Shown here: piece by piece, positions 45,305 to 57,900 of the stretch
How the letters are laid out: each line of letters opens with the position of its first letter
Numbering within the stretch: position 1 is the first letter of the stretch
Assembly: GCF_037975245.1 (NCBI RefSeq)
Contig: NC_092572.1
Location: 31,407,989-31,471,988, forward strand
Length of the DNA stretch: 64,000 nucleotides
Reading direction: 5' to 3'
DNA from: Apostichopus japonicus
Lineage: Eukaryota; Echinodermata; Holothuroidea; Aspidochirotida; Stichopodidae
Made by a program: the position numbers and the translations under genes
The notes under the pieces: generated by a model
Seen by the model: the letters and a program-made list of their open reading frames with translations, nothing else
Databases searched by the model: none
Told to the model about the DNA's origin: nothing

Positions 45305-45609
45305 AAGAAGACACATATCCAAGATACATGCACTACCAGGTATACACGGAATCATGTCAAATGATGATTATATCTGATAATGTAAGAGTATTCAATTTGC
45401 CAGAAGATGAGCCGCACTGCATCACATACCACATAAAGAAGTTAATTGTGTCTGGTTCCCACGAAGACTGGTTCAGAGAATCCATGAATGAAGGGTCTGG
45501 TACCATCATCCGTGGCAAGGAACCCCAAATACTTCATTATGGCTGTGGACTCTGTCCTTACCAACATAGCGTTGACCTCATTGCAAAACCAAAATTATTT
45601 CCAAGTTGA
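45305..45609 (+). CDS. Orphan terminal-exon-like ORF, unknown protein
   Basis: Preceded by CATGTGCAG, it is open for about 100 codons to TGA (45607-45609) in phase 1. It encodes Cys/His-containing sequence, for example YTESCQMMIISDNVRVFNLP, SHEDWFRESMNEGSG and LHYGCGLCPYQHSVDL. Amino-acid use looks protein-like and unlike translated repeat. No family was recognised and no phase-matching upstream exon was found. Confidence 0.3.
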
Positions 45610-45611
45610 AT

Positions 45612-47779
45612 CTTTCACTAATGTCACTGGGAGTAGCACATCTGGTTAACTCGCTTACAGTATAATGTTGGTGATCAGTAACAGTTATTTTCATCTTTTC
45701 ATATTACTTCATATTACCATTTTTACCAATGTCTCTTATTATAGTATGTAAAGAACATTATTTGTTCTTGTGCAGAAATCCATGAAAAGTTTTAGTGCTA
45801 GTACAGTGGTCAAGAAAAATGTATGTATACTAACAGCAGCACTAAAAGAGATTTCTCGGTGGTGTACTATGTGGCATATAAATAGTAAATAAGTCCAAGC
45901 TGCTTGCTGCAAAGTCATTGCAATTTTTCCCTCCAAGTTGCTCAAATATATGGCTTTCTGTTGTATGTTACGTCTTTTCCTGCCCAAACCTAACATTTTG
46001 CAAGAAATGGGTTAACAGTGGTATGTGAAGTAGTCTCATAATGTTTCTTAATTCTTCGTTTTATTCCTACACACAAGCTGAGAGAATCATGAGATGTTGT
46101 TTGTGTAATGACTACATTTTAACACAATATCACTAGATGCAAAAATGCTTGCCCTTCAAATTTTGTTCCTAGGTTAATGTTACATATATCAGATAATTCC
46201 AATTGTTTTAGATTGAATCAAGAGGGTCAGCAGTGGTGAAAAATATGAGAACAATCTAATGCAGTATTAGGTAGTTGAAGTTTTGTGGACCTAGCTGAAA
46301 CTTTGACTGTTGACCTTGGCCTGAGTATCTTATATCTCTCTGAATTTCTTGACGCATATTTCAACGGACTGCTTTTTAAACTTCAAAACATTGTTTTAAA
46401 GTGAGAACATAATCTCTTTAATTTTCAGGGAAATTTTTTGTTTTGGTTGAGGTCAAGTGGCGGTAACAGTCCAATTAAGTTTCATCAATAAATTCAACGT
46501 ATATCCATAAACAAAAGATTCAACAGATGCATAGATAGAAACATGAGCAGCTTACATGTACATCAAACTCTGTAGGTGCATAACCCTTATTAAATTTTGG
46601 GGAGGTGAAAGTTTGTTTGAGGTCACCAAATTTCAAAACTGAAAACCTTTAAAACACAGCATGTGACCATTCATGACAAACTTCAGCTCATACTTGATAT
46701 GGGGGCAAAACTTAGTAAAATATTTGCTGACATTGCCCCAGATAGGGGGTAGAAATGCTGTGTAGAAAGTTCAATGGTTGTAATGTTAATGGTTATAAAT
46801 TGAAAATCCTATAAATGAGCAAATAAAAACTTTTTACTCAAATTTGTCTACATACTTGTGTGCCTAGTATATATTTTTTTCTTATGTCATGTTATCGACA
46901 TGATACATATGTCACATTTTAATAAAGCATTATGAGTGAAAGCAAGCTGTTTTGTGTACAAGAAAAACCTTTTGAATGAAAAGGTTTATGCATGGCCTTG
47001 AAAACAAGGCATGTATGGTTGTGTTGTAAACAAAGCAGACAATATGATACAAACTACAAGGCAGACATTACTAAAAAAAAGAAAGTTGAAACAATGTTTG
47101 TTTCTCTGCAGTTAGTCTCATAAAGTAATAATCAGATTTTGGAAAGAGATGTTTCAAACGTTTCTTAAACTATGAATGCTCGGAATGATGCAGAGATCCG
47201 GAGGGAGGGCGTTCTACACTTTTGACCACACTAAGCAAATGACCTATCACCATGGGTTGTAGTTTTAGGTTTAGAAAAAATGGAAAAGTATCCAAAACTT
47301 TATATCTGCAGGCTAAATCTGTACATCAACTTATACCATATTAAACTGGTATTTGACTATAACACTGTTGAAATGGGCGTTGTTAGGGTGTTATAATGTG
47401 TCCTAGTATATAAATAATTATGAAAGCTTTCCCGCGGAGCGATGCGTGGTTGAAAAGAGCAAGCATACATGATGAGTTGCATGCATATAGTACATCTATT
47501 GAGGTGTCTGTCTCACTCAAGACCTGTCAATCGAATGCCCTCCAAACTACTGACAATTACAGCTGCTACTACAACTAATAAACATAAACATAACAGAAAT
47601 AACATTGACATACACAGCAGCTGTCTAAAATACTTCAAACATGCAATATGCTACCGATGCCCTTAGAAAATGTTCTCATTTTTCCATGCATCTTTTCACA
47701 AATACAAATATTTTATTCATATTTCCTAATAATACATTTAAGAAACCCCAACCACACATGTAAATGTATTAAATATATA
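45612..47779. other. No supported gene
   Basis: Holds diverged GGTCA-family repeat sequence (46120-46720) and otherwise AT-rich sequence. Confidence 0.5.
46120..46720. repeat. Diverged GGTCA-family copies
   Basis: Contains GTTGAGGTCAAGTGGCGG, GTTTGAGGTCACCAAATTTC and 'AAAACCTTTAAAACACAGCA', echoing the array unit. Strongly diverged. Confidence 0.4.
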
Positions 47780-48660
47780 TTAATACAGCTCAATCGTAAG
47801 GTGAAATCTAATCTTCCTGTCAGAGTACACAATAAGAATGTTGTTTGTGATTCAATTTTTGACCGTATGCAGGATAGGCAGGGCACACAGAAATTCTATC
47901 ATGATAAAACAGCAAAACCTTTTAGTCCGTTGGTTCCCGGACAAAGTGTACATGTACAAGACTATAAAGTTCAGGCAAATGGACCCCAGGTACATTACTA
48001 AAGCAAATACATGAACCACGATCGTATGAAATTCAAACCGACTCGGGCGGAATCCTGAGGAGGAATAGGAAACATTTAAAGGAAGGGGAAAAGGTTCTAC
48101 CTCAGTCAGAGATTATAACCCATAACTCTGATCCCAGTTCAGAAATAGCAAATATTCTGGCACCAGAACCAGAAGGTCCAGACCCACAAGAAGATGTTTA
48201 TGTTACTAGGTCTGGTCAGAGAGTAAAGAAGAGAATAATGTTGGATTTATAATTTTTACAAGCTGTGTAGTATTTTTGCAAAATACTACCAGACTTACAC
48301 AAAGCCCTTGTAATTATTAAGAAAGTTTAATTGAATTGTAGCCTATCTAAGACTCCCAACTTATTAAAGAAAGGGGGATGTAATGTTATTGAATATGCAT
48401 TCATATGTACGTGTGCAAACGATGCACTACATTGTATAATCTGCACCTGTATGTTAATGAGCTGTGTATTTGCATATTGATATATAAGTTAAAGCATGCC
48501 GTCTGCTCATCCTTGTTCACCCTGTCTCTCCATCTGTCAACAAGTAACCTTGGACATGTCGTCTATATCTGTCCTGTACAGCATAATGTAACGCAATAAA
48601 TTGTAACATGTTATTTGTTAATACTCTACGTCGACTGTGTTCTACTTGATTGCTTAAAAG
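47780..48660 (+). mobile_element. Gypsy-type LTR retrotransposon 3' end (pol C-terminus plus LTR)
   Basis: The plus strand encodes the integrase tail (FYHDKTAKPFSPLVPGQSVH), then after a frameshift near 47990 EPRSYEIQTDSGGILRRNRK and VYVTRSGQRVKKRIMLDL and a stop at 48249-48251. A polypurine tract (AAGAAAGGGGGA, about 48359-48370) is followed by TGTAATG, the likely start of the 3' LTR. An AATAAA sits at 48595-48600. The 3' LTR border is not certain. The 5' part of the element is missing. It is intergenic, downstream of the chromodomain gene and in the opposite orientation. Confidence 0.75.
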
Positions 48661-48829
48661 AACTCATATACCTAAACAAGGAAACATGACAACGTCATGC
48701 CGTAGCCTGGCATTTACTCTACTAAAACATCTTAATTACACTCAACATACAACCAAACACTTGCCCAGCTACTACTTAAACAATTATGCTATTCTAAATA
48801 AAAAATTAAGGAGATATAAGTGGAAATCC

Positions 48830-48987
48830 TTAAATGCCTTTATACATATCCAGGGCTTCCTTTGAGATGCTCCCTGCATCTACCCATTGATTATATTTGC
48901 AAGAGTATCTGTGCCACTTGACCAGATACTGAGTTTCTCCCTTCTTCTGCCTCTTCTTAAGGACTTTCTCCACCGGGAAGAAATCAG
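48830..48987 (-). CDS. Chromodomain gene: terminal chromodomain exon
   Basis: Acceptor TTTTTGTTTCAG, stop TAA at 48832-48830. It encodes DFFPVEKVLKKRQKKGETQY, LVKWHRYSCKYNQWVDAGSI and a short tail. This matches the chromodomain pattern 'VEKILxKRxxxGxxxYLVKWxxYxxxxNxWxxxxxI'. The aromatic-cage positions (F/Y near the start, the W of VKW, and the W of NQW) are all present. At about 50 residues it is a complete chromodomain. Confidence 0.85.
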
Positions 48988-51900
48988 CTGAAACAAAAAA
49001 ATACTTTTAATAGGGATAAAAAGAATAAACCATTTGCTATTTCAGCAGAATGTAATGACTGGAAGTAATGGTACCATTCACATTTAAGAAGGACAGAAGC
49101 TACAAGTTAATGACTTTAATGTAATTCACTTCTGTCATGGATGTTTATGTGAGACTCATTAGTTTTAATAAGAAACAATCACATTGGGAATTACATCATG
49201 CACTGGACATGACATTTGTCACTTGTTAGGATAGGAATGCTCACTGGCACACTGAGTACTAACAAGGGTTTGCCTGAGTGTCATGGTGACAAATACTCCC
49301 CTAAGATACTACAAATCTTTGTCACTCCAGTAACTTTTGGAGATAATAGATGCAAAATAAATACCCTGTAATATATCACCTTGCATGTCACTTATCTGAT
49401 CAAAAATCTGACATTTCTGACATGATATGTCCACGCTTCTCTCTGTGAGATATCGTGTTTACAAGCTTTACTTCACAACACATACACATGCATGCATCAC
49501 GACTAAAAATATTACAATTATCATCAAAACCAAAAATGATGAAATGCAATGCTTGCTGTATGCATAAGCAAAGAACTTTCTAACCACTGCAATAAAGATA
49601 GAAATGAAGTAGAACATGACAGCCAAACCACTAACCCTCTTGGTCGTAGGATGGATGAACAGCCTCATCACAGCTATAGAGCCTTGGTCTTGATCCTGGT
49701 CTAGTATTTGACTATCATCACTCACAGACACTACAAACAGAAATTACAGAGAAAAGGGAACAAACACAGTGAGCAAGCACAATTATATAAAATTGATTAT
49801 ATTTGTTTTGTTTTAAGCTTTAATATGTGCAATTCTGCCGCCGACATATTAACATTCTGATCATGGTCACTACAAAACTGCAGAACAAAACTGCAGAACT
49901 ACAATAAGCCTGAGTGTAGTACAGTCATTTTGCTCCAAAGAATTTTTAACAAATGGTCAACTAGCTTAAACCAAAAGGTTTAGATTTTGAACAGGAAGTG
50001 AAATGACTTGTGCTGTAAAATCGAACAAAAGATATTTTTAAAAAGTATGTTATATCAGCAAACTTTAAGTTCGATATAAGTTTTGTACGTACCATGTTCA
50101 TTTGCTGATGGGCAATTGGCATCTGGAGTAATAGTTGCATTGCTGGAAGAACCTTGTGAGGAAAAGCAATGAAAGTGAAATATATTTGATTGGTTACAAT
50201 ATGTTCTCATGAGAACTTACACACACTATAAGTATATACAACAATATATGGACAATATAAATGTGTACAGTCATGAGCACCATTACAGGACGAAAAAACA
50301 GCAAGTACCCTAAGCCCAGGTGGTCAAAATGTTTATGCAGTGGTGTAACTATAACATACTACTATCTCTATTACGGACAGACCCCTCCCTCCTCTATTTC
50401 AGTGAATATATTTCATTGTGATTATATCCCTCTAAGCTGGTATTGTGTGTACCTACCAGCATGTATCATGTGACAATTTCAATGAAGTTCTGCAGCAAAA
50501 ACACCCAGCCCCTATGTCCACTCAACCCCCCCCCCCTCCTCTCCTCTCATATCATGTTTATAAGTGTTCAAATTGTCCTGTTTAGCTTTATAACAATTGA
50601 TGACTGTAAATGACTGTAAAAAGCAAAAGGATATCTGCTCACTGAAAGGTATAACACTAGTTTGCCTCGTGAGCTGGCTAGTAAGACATACAAATAAAAC
50701 AACAAACTTACGGATGGTAATACTATTTTTGCTGCGTAATATTGCTTGCAGATCATGGACTCCATACGCAGACGGTCGTTTACAGGTAATACCAGGTGGC
50801 AGACCATCTACCACAATATTCCCCATAGCAAGCTGCTTGTAGCTCATTGCTCTTCTGCCCGTACCTGCATCTGTGATCATATAAACCAAACATGTGTCCT
50901 TAAAATGTTGCAGGGATAGCAATGTGCCTTAAATCAGATAGCTAGTAACATAGTTTACTAGTTTACATGATAAACTCGAGCTCATGCCTCCATCCAGCTA
51001 ACAGTGTAATATTAACACACAAGAACTGTTCTATTCACTGGAAACTACCTTCCCAACATTATAGCTTTGTAAGTTTCCTTAAGTTTAAAACATTTTAATT
51101 CCTTTAACATGCATATCTGGTGGTTTTTCTACATCCTCTAATCTGTTCATATTTATGTTACATCTTTTCACTTCCATTATGACAAATTGCATTATGTTAT
51201 TGTGGGACTCAGTAAAACCTAGCACTTTCGGACAAAAAGATTCCTTAAACTTGCATATCTGGTAGTTTTTCTGCATTCTCTAATCTGTTCATATTTATGT
51301 TACATCTTTTCACTTCCATTATGCCAAATTGCATTATGTTATTGTGGGACTCAGTAAAACCTAGCACTTTCGGACAAAAAGATTCCTTAAACTTGCATAT
51401 CTGGTAGTTTTTCTGCATTCTCTAATCTGTTCATATTTATGTTACATCTTTTCACTTCCATTATGCCAAATTGCATTATGTTATTGTGGGACTCAGTAAA
51501 ACCTAGCACTTTCGGACAAAAAATTCCTATTTTCACAAACATTCCTAAGCGCTCAAGTGACTGTAGTTCACCCTGACGTAGATGTGTGGAGTTGTGTGAG
51601 GAAAACCTTCGATCCAGCTATTCACTTCAGTACGGTACTATGCCTGTACAACACTCTGTCATATATAAACTGTTAGTAGCAAAATGCCAATGATTTGTGT
51701 AGTAGGATGTTGCCAATACACTTTTTAGAACCAAAGCTCTTTGTGTTTCCCAGTCATCAAACCGACGACAAACGCTCCAGGCTTTGGATTTATTTTGTAA
51801 GGAGAACTCTCCAAGCCTTTCTCGCTCCCAGGTTTCCCACCGTATGCCGGCAAAAATATGTTCAGCACACTCCAGAAATGATGACTGGGACAGAGGATAC

Positions 51901-54900
51901 ATTCTTCCGAAAAGTTTCCTTGGAACGAATTGGCGTTATGTTAGATGTTTACTTCTAAACTCAGAATTGTTACCTTTTGTACGTCAATTGTTTTACCCTG
52001 GTCATAATTACCGTCACATTTCAGTCTGTGGGTGGTATAAGCAATATCTTTCATATGCCAGGCTGACCGTTGTTTTCACGTCACTTAGTCATATCTAGGT
52101 AAATCCAGGTTTATACGGACGGGTTATAGACAATGGGGATGAGAGAAAATATGACTTATTCAACCAGCGAAGAGTTTAAGCTTTTTTATTTACCTTAGGA
52201 AGAATGATGGGCTATACTAGATCGATACTGATTAGTTCCATTTTTGGGCCTTCTGTTAATAGAGATAGTCATCCTTATTGGTAGGCTGGAAGTATGCTTT
52301 GAATATTTGGCATGTTTGCTATACAATTTGAAATTATCCATGACAATTGTGCTCGACTACCGACTACCTAATGTATATATTTTCCTGAGACGGTAAAAGT
52401 TATTGCATTTGAAACTCTTAAAATGTGTAACAAGGAATCCATCAGGCTTTTTTTTCTGTGGTGTTCCAATTGCTTGTGTATCTGCTTTTGTGCAGTTGTG
52501 ACTTGCTGAAAGCATTATACTTTATGGCAGCAAGACTGAGACATATACCCCGCAGAGCTTTGTATTTCTTGGATTCAACTGCATCCACTGACCGAAACTA
52601 ACTGCAAACACGATTAATTGCAACAAAAATGAAGAAATACCTGAAATGTTGATATTTTCACAAGGTAAGAATCGGAATTGCGGCAAGGCTTCAATATCAT
52701 ATCGCACACTATGTAAAGTGGCCTATAATGGCAACGAATCTTACAAAATATGATCAGTCGTAGATGCAGGTTTGTAACCATAATTTACTTGTAATTGAAG
52801 TAGCCATGTGTGAACAATTCTAACAACCATTTCTTTCTCCTGTAGCTGCATGTTTACTGCAAGACTGAAGTTAATAAATGGCCCACTTTCTTAAGAGAAG
52901 TAAAAAGAAAGTCCATTGTTATTGTTTTGCGTATGGGGTACATTCTGCAGAATGACGTCACACGGTAACCTGTACTTTCATTAGCTTGTACGCATCACAT
53001 TTCTGGTCAGTGAGAATCTGCTAACACATCATCAAACTTCTTTAAATTGCTTTCATTTTCAACTTAATGGAAACCACGCACAGTATTGTTTGTGTAGTAA
53101 ATACTTTACTATGAGCCGAAAAATTGGAGTATAGTATTTTAATGTCTGCAGCTCATAATAACGAACAATCAATATTAGGCAGCTAATGTAAGTAGCACTG
53201 TGAACAATTGGGAAACTGATTGACTGATGTTCCAGTTGTTCGTATTTCACTCAGCAGTTAAAGAATGGAATTTGACTTTATCATATCAAAAAAATTCCTG
53301 TTCATTGCTAATGAGTTATAAGTGACAATAAGACAGTAATAATATTTCTCTCCCAAGATGCAATCAATGAACGTGAGTTAGTCAGTTTCACTTACAGTAT
53401 TTTTCGTTAAAGAGCTCCTGCACGCTGGTACGTAGTGTTGCACGGGTTGCTTCTTTAACAGGACCATCAGCATTACCCCCTATTGAATGAAACAGAAAGA
53501 AGAAGAAAATCACAAGTTTGATCTACCCTCAAAATGAATGTATGACCTTTAAATATTTCCTCATATGCAGATGATATTTGTGTGATAATTGTATGTATAT
53601 ATATAAATATATGTATGTATATTAGATCATCCTGAAAGCAGGAACTTGCGCTACTTGTGCTACTGTACATTACACCACCTAATAGATTTGACTTCTACTG
53701 AAAAACCCATTCATATAATTGCTCTACTTACTACTTCAAATTTACATCAGCAACTCTTTTTTTTTCTTGGTTTGCTATAATTTGAAAAGGGATGTTGGTC
53801 GTTAAGAGCGATGAAGTCAAAGCAATCTGACTTCCTGGCATTAAAAGTCTCTATGCCACTTGACTAATAAATAACTGCAATGAATAGTAACTCAACAATG
53901 AAATTGTTTTGCATACCTATAACACTCAGTCCAAATTTTCGTAAGAGTTCTACCTTTTTATCTAAAAACTTTTGGCCTTCAGTAGTTCCTGAACTATGGA
54001 GACTTTGCTCTGTATCTATGGCAACGAACATTGCTTCACAGTCCAATTCTTCAAGTTGAAAACACTGGAAAGAAATGAAGAACAATTATATCACTCCCAG
54101 TAATACGAACAAACATTAAAGCACCCTCAACAATCTAACACACGCACACACACAGACGTGCAAAAAAATGATGGAATATCTTTTTGTTTTCCACCACAAT
54201 ACCCCAATGATAATTCATTGCAATATTCAGGTAAATTATTGAATTGCTAGTTATTTGAGTCAACGATATCATACCAGACATGCTTGTGACCTCTATGAAA
54301 GAATACAGTAACTGGAGTTAACATGCAACATCACAGAGTCAATCTGCTTTACTGGTTATGACTTTTGTGGTAAATTTGATTGTGATTGTTGTTTTTTGTT
54401 TAATACTTTGAAATATTACTTTGCTGTTCTCCAGTACAGAGCAGAAAATTCCCTCACCCACTACTACTGAAATCACATCACTTTAGCATCCTAGTTGGAT
54501 GTTAATAAAGCAATAGGAACAGTGAAGATTTTTCCTCTGCGTTAATTGCAATGAAATCACACTAATATTTCGACATATATTTTCTATAGTAAAAAATATG
54601 GAGGTATGTAGCGGTTCCATGCAAGTTCTATCATATGGGGGAAATTGGTTAGAGTTTGCGTCTTAATTCTTATGTCAAGTGTCAAGTGCATGGGAATGTT
54701 GTACTTGAGTATTTTCATCAGTAATGAAATATAGAGAACATAATTTGGCATAGTCATTGGAGTCCTACTCAGGCAATAAAAATATAAGTGAAAGACTATT
54801 TAATTAGCAGCCATGATAACACCTGCAATGTCATACCTACAGATGGGAGTGAAACAATATGCAGCTCTAATTGTTTTCTATATGCATACAGATTGTTATA

Positions 54901-57900
54901 GTCATCAGTCTCCCACTGAAATTTCTGCAGTATGTAACTGACATACCATGAAATTGTGTTTATAAACACTCTCACTGCAAATGATAGCCTTTGGTAACTG
55001 CTATTTCAGTTTTTTTACCATTTTCTTGATTTCAGTCAAAATGTGCCTGGCCATGACCTTCTTATGCTCCTGCCTGATTGTAGCACCTTCGGCTTCAATC
55101 CTATTTTTGTTATCTGCTTGCTCCTTGTTTTTTTTTACTTCTGGTGTACCCTTGACTTTCTTCCATGCTTCATTGGCTTTGTTAAGGGTTGTAGCCTGGT
55201 TTTCAGGTGATGTTGCTGCAAAACAAAGAAAAATTGAAGATTAACTCATTTAGGCAATTATGATAAAAGGCAGCTCAATGTCAGTATTTTATACAGATAG
55301 CTGCATCCCTAAAGGTGGTTAATTACTTGGAATTCAGACAGAGAACTTGTTTCATGCAATGAATGTACGGAGTGTAGCATATATAGACCACTCCAGACAA
55401 CATTACACAGTAGTACTTGACTACTTGCATGCAGATCTATTGTACACATTTGTACATGTGCAGGAGACAAACCCATGTCCTATATCCCACAAACCATGCA
55501 TGCTTACATAGAAGGACGATATTTTGAACACAAAATGACTGGAACCAGTACACGACTTGTGATCAGGCCTCAAGTAATTAAATTCTCACAAACAATCAGG
55601 ACTAGAGAACACTATGAATCTTGATCAGGCATTGCAAACTTAATACAATGAACACATGTTAATAATCTCTAGAAGTAGGCTCCAATTCAAATTCTTGAAT
55701 ATCCCAGGCATATCTATGTCACATCTTAAGCCATACATGACCTTGATCACAAGCTCATGAACAACACAGATACCAATCATCCAACTTCATCAAATTTTAT
55801 TCAGTTACATTGGACACTGTGTGAAAAGAAGAATCTTTCCAAATTTGGACACAGAGACAGGCTGACAGACAGACAGATAGACTTAAGTCAGACAGACATG
55901 ATATCCTTACCTTGGTTGCATATAGGTGAACATTGTCATGTTGAGCTGTGTATGAGCTGACTTATGGTAAAGAAATTATAAAAAGCTCACCACTTTCTCT
56001 TTTTATGGCAATTTAGTAACCAACATGTCACCCTACATTTTGTGAGTCATATGTTGGATTTTAGACTCCCACCCCAGTCAGAAAGAGCAAACACCTGGGT
56101 GTAGTACCACCATTATGATCAGTACTAGTATCACATTTTCTTAATTTGTTTTTCTTTGAAATGTCATGGCATGCATGCTAACAATCTATGTCACAGCTAA
56201 TCAAGGAAAGTGAGGGGGAGGGGGACTCAAGCCACCTCCTTCAAAACCACCACAAAGAAAGCCAATAGTAAAGCTGGATGTTTGCTCAATTCTTCTAACA
56301 ATGAAATTAAAAGACTTGTGACTTGCATCAGAAACAAGGTTGGATTTTCTTGACTACTCAAATATAATGAACTTCATATCTACCCACCATGTTCTGAAAT
56401 ATACTCTGCCATGAAGCAGCTATACGCACTCTTTTTCCTGGGTTTTAGTGAAGGTTCTTTGCTGCGGCTGCCAAATTTTCTTCTGACTTGCTTTGTTTAT
56501 GTGTTGTCAATCCAGTTCTAATGAGATATATAAAAACAAACGGTATGTCTAGTGTCATTCAAACAATTACAAACAATCCAATTAAGTATGATCAAGTCAG
56601 AAGCTAAATTTAATCTAGTGATGGTAGTGGCCTAGAGATATTGAACATTCCTGGAACATTTCTTCATGTTTGTCTTTCAACCTTCTCAACTATTGAATGC
56701 AATTTTTAATCGTCAGATTAATAAGACAGATTTGGTCAACTCAGCTTACCAACATTTGGCTCATCAACATCACGGTAGCTGATGGCAATTGCCATGCGTG
56801 GCAAACATTGAATGAATAATCATTGCTGCAAGTGTAGGTTACAAATTTTGGTAAACAGTGTAATCCATTCAAAGTCCAGACAAGCCTAAGAATATGCTGA
56901 TGTAGCACATTATGTTGCCAATGAATTTAAGTGAAAGGAGGTTGAAGTCCAGTATATATGTTATAACGTAATGATGGGAGATGTAGGTTTAATGGAAAAG
57001 AACTTGCCACACTGCTGCTAGACTTGCTTCAAATAATTAATGTAGAGCACTACAGAGCAAACACATTTAAGCCTTGCAAGGCCAAGGCCCCCAGCTTTCT
57101 ACATACTCAGTAGCTAAGATGATGATTTCATCACCTGAGCTCTGAGATATCCTGATAGCCTGATTGCTGCAGGCTGCCATACAATGATATAATTCCAATG
57201 AACCCAAATTATGTAAATTTTCAAATCAATCTGCTAACTCTTTATTAGGAAGACCCAAACATAACTTCTTTCACAATGCGCTGGAAATACATTCAGCTGT
57301 GACATTTCAGGAAATGGCCACAGATTGGGGTAATTTACCTCCACTATACAACAAAACATACAATTACATTATATGAAATAAATTTCTCTGTTTACAGTGG
57401 ACCCCCTGAAGGAGTTCAGGTCCAACCTAGGAGATCCTGAGATTACGGATGGTAAATTTGTTCTGTAGTTCAGATGCAGATCTGAACCATCAACAGTTTA
57501 AAGACCTTGTGTTTGAGGAATTTACAAGATAAGCTCTGCAAAGGGGTAGTAGATCCCTAACAAAGCTGTTCATTCATGACCACAGATCAACTGGGACCTT
57601 TACACAAATTATGTGACATATACATGTGACATTATACAGGCAATAGAGCTGTATTGGTCATATAACACTTTTCCAAAGGCTTGATCACACACTGGGGATC
57701 TAAGTTTAAGCAGGATATTCATGATAAACTAGCCTATTGAAAGAACTGTCCAGTGTATAGCTGGGATGGGGGGGGGGGGGGTTGAGGGGTAGTGGGATTA
57801 ATTAATAGAACATCCAAATTTGCAATCTTACAAATGTCAGATACATGTCATGTTTGCAGCATTTCTTAAAGGTTAATGACTAATTAATCTGCTGACCAGG

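Noticed and set aside
47469-48001. Host gene in this frame
   Set aside because: The readable part is the integrase tail of a gypsy-type element followed by a polypurine tract and LTR.
50512-50922. 136-codon single-exon ORF
   Set aside because: Only 50712-50864 is exon. The rest is intron read through on both sides, including a poly-C run.
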